Assembly (NCBI RefSeq): GCF_018320785.1
Contig: NC_054872.1
Location: 24,696,769 to 24,760,768, forward strand
Reading direction: 5' to 3'
Length of the DNA stretch: 64,000 nt
Source of the DNA: Cheilinus undulatus
Taxonomy: Eukaryota; Chordata; Actinopteri; Labriformes; Labridae
In this document: positions 1-13,423 of the stretch, piece by piece
Numbering within the stretch: the stretch's first letter is position 1
How the letters are laid out: each line of letters begins with the position of its first letter
Notes under the pieces: generated by a model
Databases searched by the model: none
What the model was told of the DNA's origin: nothing
Seen by the model: only the letters and a program-made list of their open reading frames with translations
Made by a program: the position numbers and the translations under genes

Positions 1-3000
1 TAATGAAGTTAAAGACATACTTTTCAGGATAACCTGTTACAGGACCAGAAAGACCAAGTAACAGAACAAAATGGAAATTAAATCTCATAGAACTATACAA
101 ATCCCACCATGATTCACAATGATAAAGCCTTTTCTATCAACCCCAAAACATAAAAACACATACCAGAAGCTATCACTGTCATTTACCTTTATGAAATCAC
201 TTCACATTTAGCACACATGGAGTATTACAGTGCATTAACTGCACATGAATCCCATTTCAGGAGCACAAACATCCTCTTTTTCATTATTTCAGCTAAAAAA
301 AGAAATGTTATTTTCATTCCTTTCCAAGCAGGCAGATAACTATCTTGTCTCTTGGTGATCTCTACTGGCCCTAATTGGTCGCTACTGCCAAGAAAACAAT
401 GAAAGAAGAAATTGGAGTATCGTGATTGGCTGACAGGCTAACAAGAAGTTGTTGTCTTTTATTTCCAGTGTCAAAATAGAGGACGGATAGCAACAGTGCT
501 AATTTTTTCATTGCCAAAAACATAATAAATAGTCATATTATCATATTTGGACTTGTAGTATCAAAGTTCTGAATAAATATTGTGCTTTGAGCCTTGATTA
601 AAATTGCTCTAGAAGGAATGCAAATGTCAGGAGCCCTTTGTAAATTGGCAAAAAAAAAAGTAAGCTTAAGAACACAACTGACTTCATTCAGATTTGTCTT
701 ATGGTTCCTGAGATATTGTAAATCTGCTGCAGCTTGGGATCGTCAGGAATACAGCGGGGTTAGGAGGGTTACTGACAACTTGTGGTCTCAGTAAAAACTA
801 AAGGAAATTTTCTGTATTTGTCTTTTTGTTATTTTATTTTTTGAAATGCAAAATAAAACAATTTAAGCTTCGGATCATCTGTTATCCAGTATGAAAAGAA
901 AATCCCAATGTATTTCGATTTCTATTTTTGTATTTCAGCATAAAAAGAAAATAACCATTCATTTTAGTATCAATAACAGAAAAAAACGTTTAATGACCAA
1001 AAGATACAAGTGCCTTTTTGGCTTTTATAAAGAACTATTTTTGATGAAAAACTTGAAAAGATTTTTTTTTTAATTTTGTTGCCCCTGGTGGGCAAAGTTG
1101 TATTCTAGTTGAGCCTATCCTGCACATGTGTAGGTGGGGTTTTGCATCCAATTTTTTTTTTAAATTCAGCTTTTTCAGAGAATCTTTGCTTCAGAAATGG
1201 TGGCAACATACTTCAGGATAATTGCTGATAAAGGCTGATTTTTGGCCTGATCCCCCAGTCTGACCACAGTCAGCAAATTCCCGATTATAGGAGGGTTCTT
1301 AAGATTATCTTGCCAGACTATCCTTTGGTGTTGTGGTGTGTGAGTTTCTCCCTCTTAAACCCGATCAGAGGCGCTCTGACTTGAGATCGTCAATATCAAA
1401 CATGTTCAATATTTCCGCCCAGAAATTCTGTTGAGTATGGAGGGCATCAAGGACAGCCAAACAGACATGAGCACCAGGATGGAGCAACAGACAAACGGGA
1501 AGCACGCTGGCCGAAGGAAGAAGCAAAATGGAAACACAGCTACTGCATCTTTAGTAAATATTAACCAAAAAGTTTAGACTTACATCGGAAATGAACGAGC
1601 AACTTGTTGATTTGATGCAAAAAATTAGTGTTTAACAACATTTTCTGTAAAACATTTCACAGGCAAACTGACAAGGGAAGGAGTGAAATAGCAACCGCAA
1701 TGGACCTAACAGGTAGCTAACCATTAGCCACATTAGCTTGTTCACTCTACAGTCACGTTTGACCTGGCATGGTTTTTTTTATTTTGAGAGATGAGACCAC
1801 GCAGAGACTGAGGGGGTCAGTGAACAGAAGCTGATCATCTTGTTCTACACCACACACTTTACGAACAAAACAGTCAAATCTATTATTTTTCATGTCTCTT
1901 CCACATTGAAAAAATTAGTCACGATTTTAGACATCTTTATGTGTGTGTCAGGCTTTATCTGAGCTCTTCCTTGCATCTGCAGCATTTACTGAAATTAGAA
2001 ATTATGTTATTAGAAATAATAAATCTGGCCATTGATGGTCTTCGTTGCTTTAGTAGCTCATAAGAGGCCTTAGTTGTAATTTCAGTCTGTTTCAAAACCA
2101 GCAAAAACTGCTCTCAGAAGGTTGAAGTGGATGTAAATGAGGGTGGTATTGATAATTTAATCTACATAATCCAAAACCAAAATAATCCGAATTTTTGCAT
2201 AATGAGCCAAACAACTGTCGAGGACTAACAAAGTTATGATAAAAACAAAAACCCTCTCTTGAGCCAGTGTTTGATTTGTCCATACTGTAGAAATGTGGTG
2301 GCAACATGACAGACTCCATGGGAGAGGACCATCTCCCTTTGCAGAGCTCTTTTTTAATCATAAATATTCTATTTCAGGTGATTGCATCAGATTTTCTATT
2401 GTGAAAAAAAATGCTTCTAAGAGTAGATCCTCTAAGACCACCCGCTGATCCTGTAAGAGTAATTGTTCCAGCTTTTGCTCAGGTGTTTCGTCGTAACTTC
2501 ACATTTAGGAACATTTTGAATCAAATCTGCCATGATTACTATTTCAACAGCCTGTGTTGCATCTCCTGAATCCTTGTCCTGGCTTTACCTCATTGAAAAA
2601 GCTAATCCTGATTGTGTGAGCAGGTGGAGACTATTTCCTGGTCCACCCTTGATGTAACTCATTAGACAACATGAATGGATGATGCCTGATGATACAAACA
2701 AAGCCTTTTCCTCAGAAACTTGCTCCATAAATCATACATGACTGACACAGCGATGAGGACACCATGTGAGAAACATCGCTCTCACTCACAGTCACACTAT
2801 CACACTCTTTTATTTTGTACCCAACCCCCCACCTTCTGCGGCTCTTTAGGTGTCTGCGAGACATCTATGAAAAAAGAGAGGAGGGGAGACGAGGAGGATC
2901 AAAAGTTGCGACACATAGTAGAAGATGAAGACGGGCAGCTAGAGTGAGGAAGACAAGACGGGATTGAGGTAGTTTGCAGAGGTAAGAAGCAACACTGAGA

Positions 3001-6000
3001 CCTACTAATGCAGAACTGAGGAATTCTCACTGCTGACTCCAAACGCATTCCTACAGCCTGCAAATATTAACCCCCACCTCACCACCTTGGCCTCCATCTG
3101 AAAGCACCAGGCGACCACCTGGCCCCTGCATGCAGAAACTATCCATTTATATCAGCTCAGTTACCGGGAAAGACTCTAACTCTGCTGTGGAAGGAGAAAA
3201 CTACAGAAAACACTGATACTTTCAAAATGGTGGATTTCAAATCTGTACCTGCTCTTTCCTAAATGTTTATTAGTTTTAATTGAATTCAATTACCCACTTA
3301 TTCTGTTTCGAACTTAGACAAATGTTCAGACATGCTCAACTATTTCCATGTTCTTAAATATATCAAAACTGATAAAAGAGGCAAAAAATTTAAATTCTAA
3401 AGGAAATCTTAATTTCATGATGACAACTTGGGAGTATCTGGGAATCAACAGTGATGAAGAAAAAACAAATTGTGACTAAAAATCAAACCTTTAGCAAAGT
3501 CCATATCTCATTAAGAAATTATACTTTGTCAAAAATAAGATTATTAATTTCAAAAGAAAGATAAGCAAAACCTCAAACAAGAAAAAATGTATGGAAGATA
3601 TATATTCATAAATAAGGGGGTATAAACAACTGGTATATAGATGGTTAAAGTGACCCACAAAAGAACAATTTAAGATGTTTTACACATTAAATGTTGAGTT
3701 AAAGTGACAACTGATGATATAAACAAAAAGAAACAAAAACAACAAGAGATAAATGACAATTAACTACATAAAGTCTGAGATTATTGCAATTAAAAAAATC
3801 TTAATCCTAATTTTATCATAGCAGTTTTAAAGGATGTCATATGGTATTATTATGGTACAGAATGCATACAGCAATATTAATGTGGTGATGACAAGGAAGC
3901 GATCCAGTTGAGCTTACTTTAAAAACAAGTAAATTAAACTTTGACTTTTGTGAGCTCAAATAACTTGTTTGCAAGTTACAACTCCAATTACACTAACTTA
4001 ATATTTATGAGTAATAAATACTGATGCTAACTTCATAAATTTTAGTGTGTTATACCAATTTTAAATTAATTATTTTAAGCGTGGAATACTAGCTTGAAAT
4101 AAATTATTTTAAGTGTTCAAAACTGATAATAAATTTTCATTTTGAGCTTGCAGTATTTCAGCTAAATCATCTACTCTGAGTGTGCAATACTTCTAATTTA
4201 ATCATTTTTAGTGCACTGTAAACTCTGATAAGTTTATAGAACTCAACATTTTATAGGCAACCGATTACCTTTAAAAGGAAATCAGTACTCCCTGAAAAAA
4301 GGAAAAAAAGGTATTTTTTGAAAGACATTTTAAGTTACCATTCCACCTAATGTAGGCTAATACAGCCAACCGAACACAACAATGGTTGTTAAAGACCCAC
4401 TGAACCAGTAGCTGGTGTCTATGTTCAACACGCCATCCACTCAACATTAACATTAAGATCAACATTAATATTAATATTGCCCCCCACTGCAGGAACTCTT
4501 TAACTGAATCAGTGACCTCACTCGTGGTGCAAAAGGGTTAAATGCCCTTAAGTATTCTGGTATAATTCTGCAGATGATAATCAAATAATCTGAGTACAGT
4601 TACAAAAAATACTAATATTGTTTGAATACTGTTAACTTCAAACTAAAAACGTGTTCTATCAGCTCAGAAAATGGAGCTGAACTACCTGTTTTGGGTTTTG
4701 AGGAATACAAAACTCAGTTTTTAACCACCTTTTACTGTTCAGTCTTACAGTGTAACAATGCCAGGGGTGGTTTTAAGAATACGAAGGCCTCTGACAGATG
4801 CAAATATGAGGCCCTCCATTATCTAGACTAAAGCAATTATTGGCTGAAAACAAAATATCTAGAAGCATCTTTTTAAAATTGACATAAATACTCCACTACC
4901 CAGCAGTACTGGCTCATCACCTCTTCATGGAGCATCACAACTCAAACGCACCTCAGCTGAATATTTCAGCATCTCAAGGACAGACGTGACTCTTAAAAAA
5001 TAAAAATACAGTACACTCATATTGTTGCCAAATCAGTTTCTTTGCCACAAATCAACAAATTTATTGCATAGTATTCCACTTTTTTATTGTTTCAATATTT
5101 CTGTTTCCCTGTTATGAAGACATCCAAGACATCTTAATGAACGTAATATTAGTGATAGTGTGCACTTCCTATTTGATGCACACCTGATGACTACATTTTG
5201 AGTGGCCTTGGAGCAGAAGGCCCCTGAAAATTGTCCATCTTTACCTTTATAGTAAAGTGTGGTTTGAGATTAATTATAATACAGTTTTGTAAATAAAGAT
5301 ATGAGAATAGACAAAAATCTAAGTAAGAATTTTGTTTGTTAATTTCTTCTCAAATACTTAATACTTTTTAAAAAATAAATGTATTGCTTTAAATAATTTC
5401 TACTTGGCCACATGATTTGTAGAGTATGATAGATGTGTGAGAGGAGAATCATATCACAGTTTGTGACTAAATGTATCACAACAATGACCTGATACTTTGT
5501 TTTAGGGCTGTATAAGGAGAATCCCTGAGATGCTTCTGCTTCTTGTATTTTTCCACCTAAGCTACAAAAATACAAATGAGCAAGCATTTTCTTGAGCATA
5601 AATCCAAAAACCACACTGAGCAACAAATAGGATGAACAAGAAATTTGGGGTTTAAACTGTAAATAAAGTTGGCAGTGATGAGATATGGGTACACTAAGGA
5701 TTCTTAAGCATACATTTTACAGCATTTCTATAAAGCTACAGTTTTTATGGCTTATACGATGCTGCTGCAGAAATACTGTAGGTGTGACACACGTAGATGG
5801 CTAGTCTGTCGGTCTTGTCTTTTTATGGGAGCATCTTTTTATTACATAATTTCTGTTATACTGTATAAATTCAAAGGACGATGGATGACTTTTATTAGAA
5901 GTGGATAAACTAAATACAAGGTAAAGTTGTAATGACCTACTTTAATAATATTGTATCACTGTCACAAATCCTGCATTCAAACATGGATTCATGTAAATCT

Positions 6001-7409
6001 TACCTGCTTAAAGGGATTGGAACCGTTAAAGTCCCTGTATTTCTTTCTATAATTTGATACTTTAAAACATAAAAATAAATAGTTTTTAATAGATAAGTTA
6101 TATTTTAGATAAGCAATTGGTTGAAATAGTCTCCGTAGAAATGTAGTAGATTAAAAGATAAATTTCATTTATTCAACATTCTCTAACTCACAAACACAAA
6201 ATCAACCATTTGAATGCCACAACTCCAGCCAGTAATTAATAACAGTCTCCAGACCTTCACCTGCACAATGCATGAGCTTCTGAATGAGATAAAACTTCAT
6301 GTGACAGACAAAAACCTTCTCAGCTCTGTGACTACAAGCTCTTTAGCTATCCAGATGCAGCTCTCTCAGCTCCAGGCCCATCTAAACCCCCTGTCCTCAA
6401 GACAGCACACAAACATTGATGCAACTGGAACAGAGCGTCCGAGGGGAATCACTCTCCCTCAGACCGTGAGAGAGCGTCAGTACATCCACAGTGGTCACAT
6501 GCCGCAGCCATTTCTCTGCTGCACAGTGGGCCACGCCGCCTGTTGTGTATAGCCCTTTTTACCTTTTCCTTTCATGTAGAGACTACACAATTAACAGCCA
6601 AGGCCGACTGACAGCATGTTTGATAAAGAAAGCACTTATTGGTTTTCTCTGCTCTGTAAACTTTAGATCTGTATGTGGTGACCTCAGGTTAAAGAGGCTT
6701 GAGGTAACTGATACATTGATTGTCACTACTATAGCTCACAGCGACCCATTATTTCCCATGAAGTATTCACTACAATTATAAAGTAGTGAACACTGTACTG
6801 AATGCCTCAACAGCTATTATGCCTGAAGTGATATGATACAATCTGTCACAACAGCAGGAAGTTGCTTTGGTTCATCAAAGGTTTCTTATTCTCTGTTTTC
6901 ATTGGTTAAAGAAATCTTATAAATTAAAAAGAAGAAGCTCAATGTTTGATATGAAATGTCCGCGAAGCACAATTTTCAGTTGTTGACTTATTCAATAAGA
7001 TTCTTGCAAGGAATATGACATTGGCGTGATAAAACATAAGTGGTCAAAGCTGTGTGCTAGCTAGCATCAGATGACCGCCTTGACAAGGAGCAGAAAATGA
7101 ACACCTTGGTTAAAATAAGTTAACAAAATCAAAGATAGCTTTCTATACTACAACAAAGTCTGTCATCTTTCAAGTGTATTTAAGCCACAAGAGATGCCAC
7201 TGCTCATTTTCATAAACACTGCAGATGCAAACGTCAAGAACCACATAACACCATGGCTGGATAACACAGTAAATGAACAGTCCTTATTTAGCTCTTTTCT
7301 CATCTTCTAACCTTTAAAAGGGCTCTAACACCACATGTCACATTCAAGCTTTCACACATTCATTCACACACTGATAGCAGAGGCGGCTGAGTGAAGAAAC
7401 AATCAGTTT
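1..7409. other. Intergenic DNA, no supported gene
   Basis: AT-rich sequence with many stops in all frames. The open frames are short, and none shows a recognisable domain or a convincing exon with good splice sites. The longest is a 112-codon frame at 6214-6552 (+), rich in Gln, Leu, Ser and Thr, which I cannot relate to any family. A short frame starting at 1437 (MEGIKDSQTDM) looks like the start of a mobile-element protein but stops after about 46 codons. It may be flanking DNA or an intron of a gene lying to the left; the sequence does not decide. Confidence 0.5.
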
Positions 7410-7592
7410 TAATTAGTCCCGTGTATACACGTTCACACCTTGCTGGCTGTGCCACTTAGGAGCAATTTGAGGTTTGTTATTTTGCATAGAGGAGGACTTC
7501 TCGACATGTAGACTTGAGGAGCTGGGACTGGACCCCCACATTTCTGGTTGAGATGACTGATATTACCACTGGACCACAGCTGCCCAACTGGC
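7410..7592 (-). repeat. tRNA-derived SINE, minus strand
   Basis: Read on the minus strand, the segment begins with a tRNA-like head. An A-box-like stretch (TGGTCCAGTGG) is followed about 40 bases later by a B-box-like stretch (GGGGGTCCAGTCCC). Next comes a body containing CTCCTCAAGTCTACATGTCGA and TTGCTCCTAAGTGGCACAGC, which resembles the conserved body of common teleost tRNA-SINEs. The 3' tail is eroded. The minus-strand open frame at 7433-7627 is only this repeat read through. The family assignment is from memory, without a database search. Confidence 0.65.
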
Positions 7593-8361
7593 ATGATTGA
7601 TTTAGATGAATAACTCTTTTCGCTCAATTTTTCCTGATTTTCTTTTTTGTTTGTTTGTTGTCATAAATCAGTGCTATTGATCACGTTTAACATCTGTCAG
7701 TGAGTTTCTACAATTTTAAACAATTAAAAAGTGTCAAATAGCTGCTGACTATCACCATACGTTTTAACCACTATAGGTTTTTCAGGGATGATACTGATAC
7801 TAGTTATTTGTAGGCTATGAGAGCAATAACAATATTGATAATTTATTGTAAAATTAGCCATCTGAAAGCTTAAGTCATTTAAGTTCTTCATTTACAACAT
7901 ATGATAAAACATAAACCTGTCATTCAAAAACTATTCTACTTTATTACTAAATACTAATATTACACACCTGTTACAGTTCATGTTTGTATTAACTGGTAGT
8001 ACAAGTGATTCAGTTTTTCAATGAAATTAAAGAAGCAATACCACACTGTAAAAACACTGATATGAGAATAAGTGTGGCATTCAAAAAATGTACATTATCT
8101 AACAACAAAAAAATAAATAGTGTACTACTGGATGTCACTGGTTGAGGGTACACCCTGGACTGGCCACCAGTCAATCAAGGTGCCTTTGGTTTAGTTCATT
8201 CTCAGGGCTGTCAAATTTCTACTTTTCTTTTTGTACTGTCTACAACTTAGGGTAACTGACGTCCTACTTATTTTGTGAGAAAATTAGAAACTTGGAGTAA
8301 GTTGAAGATAATGACATAAACTTAACCAGTATGAGTGTTTTAAAGTGAAATGAGACATTAA

Positions 8362-9121
8362 AGACCCTGTTAAGGGAAAAGAAACATATTTAGTTTGTTG
8401 TATGACAGGTCAGTTTGTTACGATCCCCCAGGTCAATTTTCAGTCAAATAATTCATCTCTAGGTTTATGAAATTAAGCTTCAAAATTATGATAAATGAAG
8501 CAATACAATCTGCTCTAGGATGGTGTGGGTGTGTCTGTTGAATGAGCTACAGCCACGCCCACTCAGTAGAAACACAATCCTCTCAGATTTAAAAAATTTT
8601 ACAATCTTAATGGAGGAAAGCACTCATACCATTAGTCTGACCCTCATCGACCTTATGACCAGGGCTCTGTGCCAGAGAAGAGACAGAGTCCATTTTCTGG
8701 CTCAAATCTCTGTTATGATACTTTAAATAATCCCTGGACCACTCTGGCTGATAGATTTGGCAAATTTACCTCACAATAAACAAAAAAAAAACAGCATTTA
8801 ACTGAGTGTTAACTTTAAATAAAGGCAGTGGCATCTCTTAACAACAGACTCTACTGAGATGAACTGCTCTGTGAATTTAAAATGTAATGTTAGAGGGGCG
8901 GGCCCATTCCCCATTGTGGGCCGGTGACATCACCAGCCCACATATTTGTTTAATTTGCCCAAATTAAACCAAGCCAGTAAAGAAGTGAAAAGCTTTCTAA
9001 CAGTCAATATCCAAAATTAAGTCACATGTAGATCTCAGTGTTTTTACATGTTTACAGCAACTATATTTCAATATACCTAGTGTGTTAAGATGCAAATTTT
9101 GGATTTCACTTTACAGGGTCT
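8362..9121. mobile_element. TTAA-flanked MITE (piggyBac/Kolobok-type)
   Basis: The left end reads TTAA followed by AGACCCTGT (8358-8370), and the right end reads ACAGGGTCT followed by TTAA (9113-9125). The inverted termini extend as AGACCCTGTnAAGnGAAA with two mismatches. A TTAA duplication on both sides is the hallmark of piggyBac and Kolobok-type transposons. The 760-bp interior has no transposase; the 68-codon frame at 8520-8726 is not recognisable. This is therefore a non-autonomous copy. The superfamily is inferred only from the TTAA and the termini. Confidence 0.6.
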
Positions 9122-12072
9122 TTAAGGAGCATTGTTAGACTTACTTGATATCGCTAAGACTGCAAGTAGACACTGCAGTGTCTTCACCAGAGCGTGTTCA
9201 AAGGGACAACAATGCATGCAATCAATGCAATTGAAAAAATGCTTGTACTAGTTATGGCCCTTAACTGCATTGTGATAAATGAATCAATGCTAACAGTCAT
9301 GTTAACTTATTCTGAAAATTGACTAAATCTAGTTCTAGGTGACTCCTGTGTACAAAGCTGTACCTAATCTCTAATTGCTGATCCTGTCCTTTACATGTCT
9401 AAGTAGAGTCTCTCCAAAATAAAAATAAAAATCGTATCTTGCTTTGTATTGGCACTTGATAGTTTCATTCGTTAAGAACCATTGTTAATTGTCAAAAAAC
9501 GGCTGATCCTGAAATGTGATGTTAATCACTGTCATCTACCCACCGGCAGCAGCTTTAGGCAATATAACCAATCTTGCTATTTAAAGTCTTGTTTGCTATC
9601 AATATTTATTGGAACTGTTTCCATAACCAGTTCCTTAGAGAGGCTTTAACTTTATACAGGAAAGTTATGACAGGAGCATTTTTTTCATTTCTGCAGACTG
9701 ATTTACAATATGATTGGCAGATTAACTAACTATACTAGGCTTAATCCATACTGCTTATTGGTGAAATATCAACACTTGTAGTTGTTCTTTTTAGCCAAAA
9801 CTGTCACAGGTAGATTTAAAACTATAGCAACTTTATGTAGATTCACTTTAAAACCAGAATCATGTTCAGTGCTGAGTTTTTGCTGCACAAACAGATAACT
9901 TGTAGAATAAAATAAACGCAAGCAAGCAAGTGCTAGCTTCAATATGCCTTCACATGTTTGATTGTTATAATGAAATGGTATAGCTTCTCTAGAGTAGCTC
10001 AACTTAATGAGTTAATTGTGTTGAACTGAACTATTCAGTTTCATCTTTTAGCTTCCATACTTCAAGCTAAACTCATATAAAAATAAGGCAAATAAACATT
10101 GCCAAAACTGCAACCTAGCCTCTCTGTATATGACAATGGATGTCTTCATAACACTAAATACATGTTTAACACCTCATTCATCTAAAAATGGAATTAAAAA
10201 ACACTAGCTTCAAATCAACCTTCTCTGGTAAACTTCATCCATGACACAGACGCCAGCCAGCCATCATCAAGGTCATCTGTCTCAGGTTTGGTCTCTAGTC
10301 TTAAACCTGGAGTTAAACCTGCAGTCAGACACCACCATGAGACTCTCTGCAGTCACCTTTTCATCGGGAAAACACTCCTCCTCCCCTCTGCCGAACACTG
10401 TTCCTTCACGAGGAAGAAACTGCATGTTGGGGAACGATAATGGGAGCTGGTATCGGTTCTAGATGGAGGTTGAGAGGCTTGTTAAGAACATGGACAGAAT
10501 GAGGATGGATCCCAGGTCCATGGGACAACAGTTACTTGTCAATATGGAACAATGGAAGAAGGCTGTGAGCAAACAGGGCAGTGAGGATGAGGTACAAAGC
10601 AGAGAGGTATTCAGAGCAGTAGGTTAGGTGCATTTGGTTGTGTGTGTGGTGTAACAGGGACACATACTGAGAGCACAAACAAACAGTGAGGGGAACAAGA
10701 GGGTGGGACGTGTCAATTCCAGAGCAGGGAGGATGATGGCCAAATATTTCAAATACTTTGTGTCATCTTTTAACACTTTCATAGCAGCCGAAACAAAAAA
10801 CCCCCACAACATTCGCTTACTAACGGAATTCTCAGCAGACGTACAATTTAAAACTCAGCCAAATTGGCACAAAAGTAAGAACCTGTCCCATTCTTACTTC
10901 CCCTTTGTCCCAACAACTGGGCCTCTAAAGCAGCTTGAGTTTTTGATTTCAAACCACAGTTTTCTCATAATTATAATATTGTGTTAAGCAAATACAGGAT
11001 ATAAAAGACATGGCTGGGTTATAGGAGAAGAATGGAGACATGGGAAATTGTTCCAACCAGAGTGGGAGGAAGGAAAATGACTTTAGGTACACAAACCAAG
11101 AGAGAGCACAGCACAGCCAAACAGTAAAACCAAGAACACAGAGACAGTGAGAAGAGTAAAACAGAGAGATCATGTGTGTACGGGATCACTTTTCTGTCTT
11201 AATAACAGTTCAAGTAGGAAGTAAGATAACCCAAGAGAAATAAAGCTTCTATTTAAGAAGTCAGCCCCCCTTTTTTTTACCTTTTCCCGCGTTTCTTCCT
11301 CGTTTCCAACTTGATTCCTCCTCTCTGTCCCCTCTTCCTCACTCTTGAGTTAGTGCCTCCCTCCGGACTTGCAGCCTTGCATCTCTATTTCACTCCAGTC
11401 TCGTCACATTTTATCCGCTGTTGCCTCGTTCTCCTCTTCCTAAGACACCATTTCTCTTTTCTTCACCCCTCCAGGCTCTTTGAAGAGAAACATGCCTTAT
11501 GGACAAAGGACATCAGCAGCATGGGGTGAAAGTACAGGATTAGTACTTTTTCCCCCCTTTTCAGCGTTGTGCTGGAGCTGTGTTGAACCGGTTCCACCTT
11601 ATGCTACACGGAGAGCTGAGAACACGGAGAATGCAAGAGAAGGCATCAGTCATCGTGTGTGTATCTGTGTATGTGTGTTAGTGTGCATGCATGCAGGGTA
11701 GGAATGAAGGAGAGAGAGGGAGGGACTGATTGAATGAAAGGATGGTGGGAGGGAGGGAATAGGAGGAGTATACGTGGAGAGAGGAAAGGGGAGGAGACAT
11801 TTTTTCTCTGTTTTCCTGTTCAAATTTTTCATATCCCCCCCCCACACTCTTTATGTGAAATGATCCCCATACTGTCTCCATGTACACAACCGCCTTGTCA
11901 ATAGGTCATTATTCCTCCTTTCCACGACTGTTTTCCCCTTGTCAAATTCCCCTTTGTTGAAGCCAGCTGTGTCTTTAAGCCAGTGCACTTGAACTCAGAG
12001 AGCTTTTCCTTCTCTGTGTACTTCCCCTCTGCTGGCCCCCCAGCACACAGGAAAGAGACACAGCTTGTAGGA

Positions 12073-12130
12073 TAGAGAGAGAGTGAGAGAAAGAGAGCAA
12101 GAGAGAGAGAAAGAGGGAAAGAGAGTAGGA
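12073..12130. repeat. GA microsatellite
   Basis: An imperfect GA/GAGAGAAA tract inside a longer purine-rich stretch. The overlapping frames at 11,995-12,325 have strongly biased composition (Glu/Arg/Lys on one strand, Ser/Leu/Pro on the other) and are not genes. Confidence 0.8.
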
Positions 12131-12716
12131 CAGAGGGGCAAAAAGGGGCAGAGAGAGAAATGCAGATGGGGGAGGGGAGATGTTTGTAAATGGTGCTTCA
12201 AGGCTTTAAAAGACTTGGAAATCAGTTCAAGAAATACACAAGGTGTGTACCATATAAATATCTCAATCAGAGTGCAAGTTTCTCCATTATTACTGAAGGC
12301 TGGATCAATACACAGAAATGTTTAGTGTGTTTATAGGAAAGGTGAGAGAATAGACTGCTGCTGAAATATTGATTTGCGGTATAAATTATGCCTGTGTGTC
12401 TGTAACATCATGAAAGCGTACAGCCGAGAAAGTGCAAGGTTAAGGTCAGACCATTAAGAAGAGCCGCACATATCTGCACAAAATCTCCATGGCAACAGCT
12501 GACACACAGGTGAAATGTTTCATAATAAGACAACTTTTTTGCGTCAAGGGTCACAAAGTGGACTATTATATGAGCTCATGCTTTATCTGTTGCTCTATTT
12601 TTCATACAAAAGCGAAAGAGAGTGGGCAGTCCGCTCACCTTGACTGATTTAATTGTTGAGACAGCAGAGGGGGAGACAGAGGGGAGGCAGCAGCTCCAGC
12701 AGGATTCGATTGCAGG

Positions 12717-12730
12717 CCAGCGGGGGCACG
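12717..12730 (+). promoter_or_regulatory. Candidate CTCF motif
   Basis: CCAGCGGGGGCACG matches the vertebrate CTCF core CCASYAGRKGGCRC with G in place of A at position 6. It is a motif match only, without evidence of binding. Confidence 0.3.
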
Positions 12731-13279
12731 CGGTAAACTGAACCACCCAACGCCTCTCACAGCACAGACTTGAATATGTTAAGTTGTTCTACGTACGAGA
12801 AGTCCCTGAGCATTTATAGAGTTTACACAGTTTACTGTAAGTTCACTAACATGACTTACATTAAAGGACCAGGAGAATGTCTAACTGAGTTAGAATTTGG
12901 GGAAAAAGGAAAGAACATTTCTAAAAGCTGAAAGGACAAAAGGAAGGAAAGACTAAACTAAACAGGATTTCAAGCAGTAATGTTTTGGATTAGGTCTTTA
13001 TTTGTCACATTTAAATAGTTTTCTTGGACAGACTAAAATATATGATTACCAGTGACAAAATAGAAAGTTTTGAAGAGCTGATCTGATCTATAGCTACTGA
13101 GATCAGCTGATCCTCTTATATGTACTGTGATGTATGTGGTGTATCATATCAAATGAGATGAGCAGTTGGGGTCCAACTGAATTCTGTTGTATTAAATATG
13201 GTTGCAATAAAGCATCTCATCTGATATCATCTTACATATGTTGAGTATAAAGTAAGCTTTAATGTTTTTCAGCAATATG

Positions 13280-13423
13280 ACAACATGACAAGACGTGACA
13301 TGACATGATGTGGCGTGAAGTGACATGATATGACATGACGTAGCATGACATGACATGGCGTGACATGACGTGGCGTGACATGACGTGGTGTGACATGACA
13401 TGGCGTGACATGACGTGGCGTGA
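13280..13423. repeat. TGACATGACGTGGCG minisatellite
   Basis: About 145 bp of imperfect tandem copies built on 5-mers TGACA, TGACG and TGGCG, mostly arranged as a 15-bp higher-order unit TGACATGACGTGGCG. The minus-strand frame at 13,192-13,401 is a Ser-Cys-His repeat produced by this array and is not a gene. Confidence 0.85.

Larger units (their letters stand above)
9126..13279. other. Intergenic DNA, no supported gene
   Basis: Noncoding-looking sequence. Bases 11,280-12,180 are unusually C/T-rich and then G/A-rich. They include a GA microsatellite near 12,073-12,125 and several short open frames on both strands that are low-complexity readings of it. A CTCF-like motif lies at 12,717-12,730. 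No exon, RNA gene or transposase was recognised. Confidence 0.5.

Noticed and set aside
6214..6552. 112-codon frame rich in Leu, Gln, Ser and Thr
   Set aside because: Its composition is somewhat protein-like, but there is no recognisable motif, no exon structure and no homologous copy in the window. It is mentioned only within the intergenic entry.
13192..13401. Ser-Cys-His repeat protein on the minus strand
   Set aside because: It is a translation of the 15-bp minisatellite, an artefact of the unit length being divisible by three.
13280..13423. Possible CRISPR-like or other direct-repeat array
   Set aside because: The repeats are contiguous and degenerate, without unique spacers, and the genome is a vertebrate.
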